Source: an uncultured Parabacteroides sp.
GTDB taxonomy: Bacteria; Bacteroidota; Bacteroidia; Bacteroidales; Tannerellaceae
Direction of reading: 5' to 3'
Assembly (NCBI GenBank): GCA_937894065.1
Contig: CALCST010000025.1
Coordinates: forward strand, 1 to 64,000
DNA: 64,000 bases
Shown here: positions 8,808 to 16,369 of the stretch, one piece after another
How the letters are laid out: each line of letters starts with the position of its first letter
Position numbering within the stretch: the first letter of the stretch is position 1
The notes under the pieces: generated by a model
The model's input: the letters and a program-made list of their open reading frames with translations, nothing else
What the model was told of the DNA's origin: nothing
Database searches by the model: none
Program-made: the position numbers and the translations under genes

Positions 8808-8838
8808 CACTCGCAATCGGGAATGATTGATACTACAT

Positions 8839-8910
<72 letters not shown>

Positions 8911-8920
8911 CAACAAAAAA

Positions 8921-8950
8921 GCGTATAGAATTTATCTATACGCTTTTTTT
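8921..8950. terminator. Bidirectional terminator between tRNA and the Spy-like gene
   Basis: GCGTATAGA (8921-8929) pairs with TCTATACGC (8935-8943), flanked by A6 on the left and T7 on the right. It can stop the tRNA transcript on the plus strand and the convergent gene at 8959 on the minus strand. Confidence 0.85.
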
Positions 8951-8958
8951 ATTTACTT

Positions 8959-9276
8959 TCACTTATTGTTTTTCCTGTTTTTCATTTCTGAGAAAGTTGT
9001 TTTCTGCTCGTCTGTCAGAAGAGATTCTATTTTTTTGTTCAGCTCTTCCATTTTAGACTTTCTTTCTTCCCTATTCACCTTGCTGTTGAAGAATTCAGTG
9101 TAAAGTTTCTTGATTTCTTCTTCCTGCTCATCTGTGAGATTAAGCTTTGAGTCAAGTCGCTGCATCTGTTTTTCTACTCGCTGCTCCGGTGTGAGCTGTT
9201 GTTTCTGACGGCGCTGTGCGCTTGCTGTGGTGAAACCTAAAACGACTGCAATTGCTAATAAAACTACTTTTTTCAT
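8959..9276 (-). CDS. Small exported Spy/CpxP-like (LTxxQ-type) protein
   Basis: I start at the ATG at 9276-9274, giving 105 residues with a clean signal peptide (KKVVLLAIAVVLGFTTASAQ); an upstream in-frame extension is repeat DNA and is rejected. The mature part is highly charged and helical, with LTPEQRVEKQMQRLDSKLNLT followed by DEQEEEIKKLY and a second ESLLTDEQKTTF, the pattern of LTxxQ-motif periplasmic proteins such as Spy. Members act as periplasmic chaperones or metal/stress sensors. It lies downstream of the large outer-membrane protein gene on the same strand, across a 208-base repeat island, so a shared envelope role is possible. Confidence 0.75.
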   Translation of the reverse strand: MKKVVLLAIAVVLGFTTASAQRRQKQQLTPEQRVEKQMQRLDSKLNLTDEQEEEIKKLYTEFFNSKVNREERKSKMEELNKKIESLLTDEQKTTFSEMKNRKNNK

Positions 9277-9296
9277 GATTTTTCTGTTTAAATGAT

Positions 9297-9484
9297 TATT
9301 AATATTTGTTTCGTTGGAATTGGGGACAAGAGGAGAAGTTGACAAGTTGACGAGTTGACAAGGGGACAAGATTTTTAGATAATAAAATCGTAACGTTATA
9401 AGTGTTTTGACCTTGTCAACTTGTATCTGATGCCTCGTCAACTTGTTCCCTCGTCAACTCGTATCTGAATGCCTTGTCCCCTAT
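9297..9484. repeat. TTGTCAAC decamer island, inverted arrangement
   Basis: The left half carries GGGGACAAG, AGTTGACAAG, TTGACGAG and TTGACAAGGGGACAAG in one orientation. The right half carries CCTTGTCAACTTG, CTCGTCAACTTG, CTCGTCAACTCG and CCTTGTCCCC in the other, so the whole could fold into a long imperfect hairpin. It separates two same-strand genes. Confidence 0.65.
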
Positions 9485-12247
9485 TCACCTTATCGTATAT
9501 ACAAAACTCAACATCAAATAAGGCTTAAGCACGTTTGATGTGACATAGTCGTAATAATTGCTTCCTGTCTGATGTGTAAATGCCTGATTCTGGCAAAGCA
9601 CATCGAATGCTTCAAGCTTGATTTCTGCCTGATTACGCTTGAGGAATTTCTTTCCAAGCGAGATGTTCCAAAGGAAATAATCCGAATCGTCCATATCCAA
9701 GCCTGCATAATTCTGATAGCTGAATGAACTGCGCAATGTGAAACCTTTCCAGAATGTCCATCCTATTTTTGCTGCTCCTAAATGAAACACATAATTGCTG
9801 GAGCTTGAATTTTCGAGCGAACTGAAAATGTTGTTCAATGTGGCAGAATATGAAAGCGTGAAATCAAGATTATGGCTTATATTGCTGCCTACAACAATCT
9901 TAGGAATAAGGTTAAGTTCCTTTGTCCTGTTTTTCACTCCGTTGAAAATTGACGGAACATTTGCATAATTGGTCGAGAAGCTTACATTGACATTACTGCG
10001 GATAAAATCAATCGGAAATCCGTATGTAATCATTGACTGCAAGCTGTAGTATCCATCCATATTGACGGGCTTGGTATATTGCGCGCCTTTGTCCATTGAT
10101 ATTCCCGACGGCAAGGTTATATTTTCAGTAGCGACGAATGTACTGTCTGAAACATAACCGGTGCGCAAAGTTGTTCCAAGCATTCCTATGAAAGTGTGTC
10201 CCGATGCTGTTGTCCTTATATATCTGAGGTTCAACGAATGATTTATCTGTTGATCCAGGTTTGGATTACCACTTGACAGGAACAGCGGATTGGTGTTATC
10301 GACAACTTCCTGCAAATCCGTGATTGAAGGAGAAGAAGAAGAGCTGCGATAACGCAACATAAACGAGTTTGTACGATCCAGTTTATATCTTGCTGTCAGC
10401 GACGGAAGCACGGTGAAATATTTCTTTCCAATCATTTCGTCCGTCGGATAGAACTGTTCTCCCTGAAGAGATGAATACTGGAAATCAACTCCTGCCATGA
10501 CGTTAAAACCGCCTTTGTGCAAGCGAAGGCCCAATGCTCCTGCCTGAGTGAGATAGCCGGATTCGTAGACATTTGACAAATTCTCGTCGAGCTGCTCATA
10601 AAGGTCATTCACAGGCGAACGTAAGAATACTTTACGGTCGGATTCTGTGTCTGAGTATGAAACTTTATAGCTTGTCTGCAACTGCAATATATCGGAGAGT
10701 TTTTCCGTAAACATTACATTTCCTCGCAATGAATACTGCTTCTCGTTGATATCTTTCAATTGTCCGTATGAATCTTCGGTTGTTGTTGCTCCATAAAGAA
10801 TGTCGAGATAATCATTATAAGTCTTTCCGGTTTTATCAGAAACCTTTCCGTTGAACATAACAGACAATGTGCGTCCTTCGACCGGGAAGCGATGACGGAA
10901 AATTACATCTGTTCCGATGTTATATGCATTTGTATTGCTACCGGTTGTGTTCTGTATTTCATTTTCGGCAACGGAATTGTTCATGTTTATTCCTTGCATA
11001 AAACCTGTCATATCATTGTTCTGGAAACTGATATTCGGTTTTATCTGCAGGGAGTTATTTTTGTCAATCTGATAATCCAGTTTCATGTTTATCCTGTGAT
11101 TCCAGTTTTCCATCCTTGAATTGTTATATTCGCTATAACTCAATCCGGGCAGGACTGATTCGAAATACTGACGGTCTGTGTTTGTTTCTTTATTGTTGAC
11201 AGACTGATTGAAGAAATAGCTTCCGGTAAATTTCAGTTTATCACTCCACTGGTCAACATAATTGAAACCAAGTCCGTTGCTTGAAGTGACACCGCCCAAA
11301 TTTCCAACCATAAAGTTATTTGCCGAATTGCCGCCACCACCGGAACCACGTCCGCCGCCGCCTCTTCCTCCGCGACGTCCACCACCCTGGGATGAAGACA
11401 TTACACCTGCCAAATCTTCCTGAGAGAAGTTCTGCTGGTTTACGTTATTGCTCATTCCCAGTATAGAGATTCTGCGATCATCGTTGAACAGGTTTATATT
11501 TCCTCCGGCACGATAACGGTTATCAGTTCCATAGCCGGCATATACTTCACCAAAGGTTCCCTCGCGATAACCTGCCTTTGTAACAATATTTATTGTCTTT
11601 ATTTCTTCTCCATCGTCGAAACCTGAGAATTCCGCCTGCTCGCTTTTCTTGTCGAACACTTCGATGCTGGCAATTACGTCTGATGGCAGATTCTTCAAAG
11701 CCAGGTTTACGTCGCCATCGAAGAATTCTTTTCCGTCAACAAGAACTTTCTTTACATCCTCGCCCTGGGCCTGGACTGTTCCGCCCTCAACCACAATGCC
11801 AGGCATCTTGGATAGCAAATCTTCGGCAGTGCTTCCCTGCATAACCTTGAATGCTTCGGCATTATACACAAGACTGTCGCCTTTCTGCTGGGCACGGGTT
11901 GCACGGGCTTCAACTGAAACCTGGCCGATACTCTGGACATCCTCTTCCATAAATATTTCTATTGAGGATCCCGACTGCGGAACAGAAATATTCTTTGTAT
12001 AAGTTTTATATCCGACATATGATATCTGTAAAGTATAATCACCGGATTTGATATTCTTGAACTCAAAGATTCCTTTCATGTCCGTCGCTGTATATTGCAT
12101 CTTTCCGTCAGCTCCGGAAATTCCTACTGTGGCAGACAACAACGGCTCATCTGTTCTCTTATCCGATACTGTTCCGGAAAGAACCTGGGCTGCCATGTTA
12201 AGAGGAAACACGAATGCTAATATTATATATATTAAGTTTTTAATCAT
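9485..12247 (-). CDS. Large outer-membrane beta-barrel protein, TonB-dependent-receptor-like, with N-terminal carboxypeptidase-regulatory-like domain
   Basis: The 920-residue protein has a signal peptide ending AAQ (residue 21), then a carboxypeptidase-D-regulatory-like beta-sandwich (about 22-105), a plug-like region (about 125-225, KVLVDGKEFFDGDVNLALKNLP and IEVFDKKSEQAEFSGFDDG) and a long barrel of amphipathic strands ending in an aromatic-rich strand. This order fits the OMP_b-brl_3 family. Its cargo is unknown; no SusD partner is adjacent. A Gly/Arg-rich run (residues 287-306) interrupts the early barrel. Its minus-strand neighbours are a small secreted protein upstream and a Spy-like protein downstream, and a LytS/LytTR pair is divergent, suggesting an envelope-sensing locus (inference). 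Confidence 0.85.
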   Translation of the reverse strand: MIKNLIYIILAFVFPLNMAAQVLSGTVSDKRTDEPLLSATVGISGADGKMQYTATDMKGIFEFKNIKSGDYTLQISYVGYKTYTKNISVPQSGSSIEIFMEEDVQSIGQVSVEARATRAQQKGDSLVYNAEAFKVMQGSTAEDLLSKMPGIVVEGGTVQAQGEDVKKVLVDGKEFFDGDVNLALKNLPSDVIASIEVFDKKSEQAEFSGFDDGEEIKTINIVTKAGYREGTFGEVYAGYGTDNRYRAGGNINLFNDDRRISILGMSNNVNQQNFSQEDLAGVMSSSQGGGRRGGRGGGGRGSGGGGNSANNFMVGNLGGVTSSNGLGFNYVDQWSDKLKFTGSYFFNQSVNNKETNTDRQYFESVLPGLSYSEYNNSRMENWNHRINMKLDYQIDKNNSLQIKPNISFQNNDMTGFMQGINMNNSVAENEIQNTTGSNTNAYNIGTDVIFRHRFPVEGRTLSVMFNGKVSDKTGKTYNDYLDILYGATTTEDSYGQLKDINEKQYSLRGNVMFTEKLSDILQLQTSYKVSYSDTESDRKVFLRSPVNDLYEQLDENLSNVYESGYLTQAGALGLRLHKGGFNVMAGVDFQYSSLQGEQFYPTDEMIGKKYFTVLPSLTARYKLDRTNSFMLRYRSSSSSPSITDLQEVVDNTNPLFLSSGNPNLDQQINHSLNLRYIRTTASGHTFIGMLGTTLRTGYVSDSTFVATENITLPSGISMDKGAQYTKPVNMDGYYSLQSMITYGFPIDFIRSNVNVSFSTNYANVPSIFNGVKNRTKELNLIPKIVVGSNISHNLDFTLSYSATLNNIFSSLENSSSSNYVFHLGAAKIGWTFWKGFTLRSSFSYQNYAGLDMDDSDYFLWNISLGKKFLKRNQAEIKLEAFDVLCQNQAFTHQTGSNYYDYVTSNVLKPYLMLSFVYTIR
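11330..11389 (-). repeat. Gly/Arg-rich low-complexity segment in the outer-membrane protein
   Basis: Codons 287-306 encode a run made only of Gly, Arg and Ser (patterns GGGRRGG, RGGGGRG, SGGGG), using GGN and CGN codons and so locally GC-rich against an AT-rich gene. It probably forms a flexible loop near the plug/barrel junction. Confidence 0.8.
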
Positions 12248-12285
12248 AAGTCTGTTTTTTTACCCTGTTGTTTCTAAATGCAGTA

Positions 12286-12316
12286 TTTTGAGTTGACGAG
12301 TTGACAACTCCTCAAC
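12286..12316. repeat. Short TTGACAAC decamer remnant
   Basis: GAGTTGACGAGTTGACAACTCCTCAACTC forms three decamer-like units just downstream of the small secreted protein gene; the tail overlaps its stop region. It is a minimal member of the TTGTCAAC family. Confidence 0.5.
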
Positions 12317-12758
12317 TCACAAATCCAGTCACCTCATATTGCAATCCTTCAGACGTTGGTATCTGTTTGTAGAGAGTTCCATCAAACAAGAAAAGAGTTT
12401 CTCCGTTTATTATCACCTCATCAACATTATAATCAGGAAGTTCGGGAACGATCATTCCTTTTTGAGGCTTTACCACTTCATATTCATCATTTGAACATTT
12501 CTTGTAAAATACGCCTTTGGAATAGAAGAAAGGAACTTTATTGAAATTGATTACTATGCTGTTTACCGGTCTGTGTTTGACTCGGGTTCCTATCACTACT
12601 TTCTTAACCACAACTTTCTTAGGCTTTTTATGCCCATGTTTGTTATTGCTGGTTGTTACAATTGTCACACGTTGTTTCACACCTGAATGCAAAGGTTGTG
12701 CAGACACGCAGCTAAGCATTGTCATCACCATTATTAAAAGGAAAAACATATTTCTCAT
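12312..12758 (-). CDS. Small secreted protein, DUF6515-like
   Basis: This 148-residue protein has a signal sequence (FFLLIMVMTMLSCVSAQ) that could be cut after SAQ or lipidated at the Cys of MLSC. A basic Lys/Val-rich segment follows (KKPKKVVVKKVVIG). The C-terminal half has two similar strand-turn units, KGVFYKKCSNDEYEVVKPQKG and DGTLYKQIPTSEGLQYEVTG, each giving FY/LY-K then YEV, the kind of pattern seen in DUF6515 proteins; I am only moderately sure of that family. It lies 64 bases upstream of the large outer-membrane protein on the same strand. Function unknown. Confidence 0.65.
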   Translation of the reverse strand: MRNMFFLLIMVMTMLSCVSAQPLHSGVKQRVTIVTTSNNKHGHKKPKKVVVKKVVIGTRVKHRPVNSIVINFNKVPFFYSKGVFYKKCSNDEYEVVKPQKGMIVPELPDYNVDEVIINGETLFLFDGTLYKQIPTSEGLQYEVTGFVS

Positions 12759-12898
12759 AACCGTACTTTATTTGTTTTTCAGCAAAAGTATATGAGGAAA
12801 ATATTACATAAAACAGCAACATTTGCAAATGGTGGTGAACGGCATTGTTCCAGTGGTAAACAACATATAGTTTATTTTCCAGATATGATTTAATACAA

Positions 12899-12906
12899 TA
12901 TTTTTG
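12899..12906 (+). promoter_or_regulatory. Probable -7 box of the LytS-like kinase gene
   Basis: TATTTTTG fits TAnnTTTG and lies 35 bases before the kinase ATG; the -33 region is weak. A minus-strand TACTTTTG about 35 bases before the secreted-protein start makes this a divergent promoter region. Confidence 0.5.
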
Positions 12907-12940
12907 CAAACATATAAGATGTTTAAACCATATATATACC

Positions 12941-13969
12941 ATGATTCAAATAAAAAAATTACCATTCTACATTGACCTGGTATTCTGCCTGTTCCTATTA
13001 CCGGCAATGATTATGCTTTTGCCAATCGAACGATGGCTGGTGTATAATTCTGTATTTGTGTATCTGCTTATAGGCTGGCTATATTTAATATATATGATAA
13101 ACAGGCGTTTCACTATGCCTTACTTTTTCAAGGGAAACAAATATATATTATTTGCGATTCTGTTTCTGCTTCTTGCCGTTGCCGGAACTTATCTGATAAC
13201 GCACTATCAGATGGAATATCCGCATCAGAGAATGAGAAAAATCCGAATACCTGCTAATATCCCGAAAATACAGCTTCAACAACAGGCTGTATGGTTTTTG
13301 TATATGGTTGTCACCACATTCAGCCTTGCTGTTGGTCTGCTTACAGAACTTCACCGTCAGATAATGGCAAGACAGGAAATAGAATTCGAGAAGAAAAAGG
13401 CTGAGCTGGCTCTATATAAGGCACAAATCAATCCGCATTTTCTATTCAACACGCTGAATACTTTGTATGGAATGGTGCTGACACAATCGGAAAACACAGA
13501 AACTGCCTTCAACCAGTTCATAAGTCTTATGAGATATATGTATAAAAACGGTTCGAAAGACAAAATTCCAATCCGCTCCGAGATAGAATATATCGAGCAA
13601 TATATAGAATTGCAGAAATACAGGATGCCGGAACATTCAAAAGTATTCTTCTCATTTGACCACGACGAAACAGCAAGTGAGGAAATAGCTCCTATGTTAC
13701 TGATTACATTCGTTGAGAATGCTCTTAAATATGGAGTTTCGTCTCTAAAGCCTAGTGATATATATATTGCCGCAAGTGCCAAAAACGGAGAATTGCTGTT
13801 TTCGACACAAAACCCTATTTTAAACCAAAACCAGGAAAATAAATCTAAAGGCATAGGAATAAGTAATTGCAGGAAAAGGCTGGAATTGATTTATCCCGGA
13901 AAACATTCGCTGAAAATAGATGAATCTGACGGGTATTTTAAGGTTCTTCTTTCTATTAGGCTGGGGTGA
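12941..13969 (+). CDS. LytS/YehU-type sensor histidine kinase
   Basis: The 342-residue membrane kinase has four predicted transmembrane segments (about 8-28, 34-53, 68-87 and 117-137), a short linker helix, then the His_kinase domain with phospho-acceptor His166 in QINPHFLFNTLN. An HATPase region follows with the N box PMLLITFVENALKYGV and a C-terminal G box (KGIGISNCRKRLELIY). There is no extracytoplasmic sensing domain beyond a short loop (about 88-115). The cognate LytTR regulator begins 181 bases downstream on the same strand, across repeat DNA. The divergent outer-membrane protein group is a candidate target (inference). Confidence 0.92.
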   Translation: MIQIKKLPFYIDLVFCLFLLPAMIMLLPIERWLVYNSVFVYLLIGWLYLIYMINRRFTMPYFFKGNKYILFAILFLLLAVAGTYLITHYQMEYPHQRMRKIRIPANIPKIQLQQQAVWFLYMVVTTFSLAVGLLTELHRQIMARQEIEFEKKKAELALYKAQINPHFLFNTLNTLYGMVLTQSENTETAFNQFISLMRYMYKNGSKDKIPIRSEIEYIEQYIELQKYRMPEHSKVFFSFDHDETASEEIAPMLLITFVENALKYGVSSLKPSDIYIAASAKNGELLFSTQNPILNQNQENKSKGIGISNCRKRLELIYPGKHSLKIDESDGYFKVLLSIRLG

Positions 13970-14105
13970 GGGGTTGAGGAGTCAAGGAGTTAAGAAGTTA
14001 AGGAGTTGAGGAGTTATTGGGAGTTGCCAATAGATTTAATTTTCAACTTTCAATTTTCAATTTACCCCGTTTCCTGTAGCCTTGTCAACTCGTCAACTCA
14101 TAAAC
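13968..14105. repeat. Composite repeat between kinase and regulator: AGTTAAGG octamers, CAATTTTCAA and TTGTCAAC units
   Basis: 13978-14014 is an octamer run (AGTCAAGG, AGTTAAGA, AGTTAAGG, AGTTGAGG). 14040-14062 is TTTTCAACTTTCAATTTTCAATTT. CTGTAGCCTTGTCAACTCGTCAACTC follows near 14074. The same CTGTAGCCTTGTCAACT word occurs at 6968 and 26027. No coding potential. Confidence 0.65.
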
Positions 14106-14150
14106 CCATCTCATGCTCAAAACTAAAAAAACAACATAATACATTTATAT

Positions 14151-14849
14151 ATGAAATGCATAGCTATTGACGACGAGCCTATCGCACTTGAGATTATTGC
14201 CCAATTCTGTAAACGAATAGGAAATATAGAGCTGACAACATTTAATAATCCTCAGGCTGGAATGGAGTGCGTAATGAGAACGCATCCGGACATTCTTTTT
14301 CTGGATATAGAAATGGGAGGAGTGAACGGTGTTGAGCTTGCGAGAAGTCTTCCGCAAGATGTATTCCTGATATTCACTACGGCTTATGCAGAATATGCTA
14401 TTGACGGATTTGAGCTGAACGCCGTGGATTTCCTCCATAAGCCTTTTTCTTTCTCAAGATTTGAAAAGGCTATCAAGAAAGCCAGCGACATTATGACTTT
14501 GCGAAAGCAGGTTGTTAATCCTGTTATGACGGAAGAATGTATCACTGTTAAGGTTGAATATAAAAACACAAATATCCGCCTTGCAGATATTCTTTATATT
14601 GAGTCAATGGATAATTATATAAAGTTTTACTTGACGGACCAAAAGCCGGTTCTTTCCCAAATGAGCATGAAGAATGTTCAAGAACTGTTGCCGGCTGATA
14701 AGTTTATTCGAGTACATAAATCTTATATTGTGCCTGTTCACCGGATTTCGAGTTTCAACAGCAAACAAATTATTCTTTACAATAACTTTACAATACCGGT
14801 TGGAAGAGTTTACTCGAAAATCTTGTCATCATTACCGGCTAATCAATAG
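14151..14849 (+). CDS. LytTR-family response regulator
   Basis: The 232-residue protein has a receiver domain (residues 1-120; acidic pocket IDDEP, phospho-acceptor Asp52 in LFLDIEM, conserved Lys in LHKPFS) and a C-terminal LytTR DNA-binding domain (about 130-230; ADILYIESMDNYIKFYLTDQKP, then FIRVHKSYIVPVHRI). It pairs with the kinase ending at 13969. LytTR proteins bind pairs of short direct repeats upstream of their targets; I did not find a convincing pair in the divergent promoter region. A good terminator follows. Confidence 0.94.
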   Translation: MKCIAIDDEPIALEIIAQFCKRIGNIELTTFNNPQAGMECVMRTHPDILFLDIEMGGVNGVELARSLPQDVFLIFTTAYAEYAIDGFELNAVDFLHKPFSFSRFEKAIKKASDIMTLRKQVVNPVMTEECITVKVEYKNTNIRLADILYIESMDNYIKFYLTDQKPVLSQMSMKNVQELLPADKFIRVHKSYIVPVHRISSFNSKQIILYNNFTIPVGRVYSKILSSLPANQ

Positions 14850-14867
14850 ATATTTTATGTAACAAAA

Positions 14868-14918
14868 AGTCCTGTAAGAGCAGATCCGGATGAAACTCCA
14901 CTCTTACAGGGCTTTTTA
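14868..14918 (+). terminator. Rho-independent terminator after the LytTR regulator
   Basis: AGTCCTGTAAGAG pairs with CTCTTACAGGGCT around a 20-base loop and is followed by TTTTT. Confidence 0.85.
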
Positions 14919-14944
14919 TTATATATTTATTATTCATGTAAACA

Positions 14945-15019
14945 TTTACAAGGTCAAGCAAATATAAATTCACTTTATTATAAAAAACCTTGTCAACTTG
15001 TCAACTCGTCAACTCATCA
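14945..15019. repeat. TTGTCAAC decamer island downstream of rseP
   Basis: ACCTTGTCAACTTGTCAACTCGTCAACTCATCAA forms four decamer units at the 3' side of rseP, with a CAAGGTCAAG unit of opposite orientation at 14949. It ends within 10 bases of the rseP stop codon. Confidence 0.6.
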
Positions 15020-16342
15020 ATTAAAAATAAACCTGAACAAATCATTACCATTTGCATAAAGCAGCAATAGCAACAATATGAACATACCTGTCATCTGCGC
15101 ATACTCCAGGAATTTGTCGCTCGGTTTGCGGCGTGCAACAACTTCATAAAGCAGGAAGAGAACATGTCCGCCGTCAAGAGCAGGAATCGGAAGTATATTC
15201 ATGAACGCAAGAATGATTGACAACCATGCTGTCTTTTCCCAGAATGATTGCCAGTCCCAAACAGAAGGGAACATATTTCCTATCGCACCGAATCCGCCAA
15301 GACTTGAAGCACCCTCTTTTGTGAACACATATTTCATGTCATTCACATATCCTTTCAGAGTATTCACTCCTTTTGCTATTCCGGCTGGGAAAGACTCAAA
15401 GAAGCCATAGCTGATATTCTTATATTCATAAAGGTCATATGGAGTATATGCCTTAACTCCAATCTTACCAAGAGAATCAACAGCCACAGTTAATGTATCG
15501 CACTTTCCGTTACGATAGAATCCAAGGTTTACTTCTTTTCCTCTGTTGTTATATAATTGCACAGCAACTTCGTCGAATGTCACAGCCGAGCTGTCATTAA
15601 CAGAGACAATGCTATCGTCCGGCATAAGTCCTGCCAAAGCTGCAGGAGAATCCTTAGACGGAACTTCCTTTATTATCATTGGGAAACGCATTCCGGCAAA
15701 ACCTTTCTTATCACGCAAAACACGCATCATCATATCTTCCGGCATAGGAATGACTGTTTCAACTCCATTGCGGAGAACTGTTACATTCTTAGCCTCCATC
15801 ACCGAGCGGAAAGTGTTTTCTCCAAAGCGCTCAAGGGTTGTTGTATCAGCTTTAAGAAGTATATCACCATCCTGGAAACCAACTTCCTTGAATGTTTCGC
15901 TATACATCATACCCATTTTCATATTCTTGAGAGGAAGATAAGTATCGCCCCAATAGAATAAAGTCATTGAATAGATGAACAGCGCAAGCAAAAAGTTGAA
16001 CAAAACACCACCAATCATAATAAGCAATCTCTGCCCTGCCGGTTTAGAACGGAATTCATAAGGTTGTGCCGGCTGAGCCATCTGCTCTTTGTCCATACTT
16101 TCATCGATCATTCCTGAAATCTTGCAATAGCCACCTAAAGGAAGCCAACCTATGCCATATTCAGTATCGCTGTTCTTAGGCTTAAACTTGAACAGAGAAA
16201 ACCAAGGGTCAAAGAATAAATAAAACTTTTCGACGCGCACCTTGAACAGACGTGCGAAAAGAAAATGCCCGAACTCATGTATAATCACCAAAATAGACAA
16301 ACTCAATATGAGCTGAAGGGCTTTAATAAGAAATGTTTCCAT
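15017..16342 (-). CDS. rseP: RseP-like intramembrane site-2 zinc metalloprotease
   Basis: The 441-residue M50 protease cleaves transmembrane segments of anti-sigma factors or signal peptides in the inner membrane. The zinc motif HEFGH (His22-His26) lies in the first helix, a PDZ domain sits at about 215-285, and the second metal/active-site motif NILPIPALDGGH lies near residue 385. The C-terminal helix is hydrophobic. It is the last gene of the operon led by DUF4290 and murA, and follows dxr by 27 bases. The dxr-rseP order is common in bacteria. Confidence 0.95.
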   Translation of the reverse strand: METFLIKALQLILSLSILVIIHEFGHFLFARLFKVRVEKFYLFFDPWFSLFKFKPKNSDTEYGIGWLPLGGYCKISGMIDESMDKEQMAQPAQPYEFRSKPAGQRLLIMIGGVLFNFLLALFIYSMTLFYWGDTYLPLKNMKMGMMYSETFKEVGFQDGDILLKADTTTLERFGENTFRSVMEAKNVTVLRNGVETVIPMPEDMMMRVLRDKKGFAGMRFPMIIKEVPSKDSPAALAGLMPDDSIVSVNDSSAVTFDEVAVQLYNNRGKEVNLGFYRNGKCDTLTVAVDSLGKIGVKAYTPYDLYEYKNISYGFFESFPAGIAKGVNTLKGYVNDMKYVFTKEGASSLGGFGAIGNMFPSVWDWQSFWEKTAWLSIILAFMNILPIPALDGGHVLFLLYEVVARRKPSDKFLEYAQMTGMFILLLLLLYANGNDLFRFIFN

Positions 16343-16369
16343 CTAAAAATCAATATTTGCAATGTTACA

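Noticed and set aside
9277..9441. N-terminal extension of the Spy-like protein by 55 codons
   Set aside because: The extension is made of decamer repeat DNA (QLVNLSTSPLV-like translation), and the internal Met begins a perfect signal peptide.
9297..9484. Replication origin with iterons
   Set aside because: The TTGTCAAC decamers occur at eleven scattered places, with no DnaA boxes, dnaA or parAB nearby.
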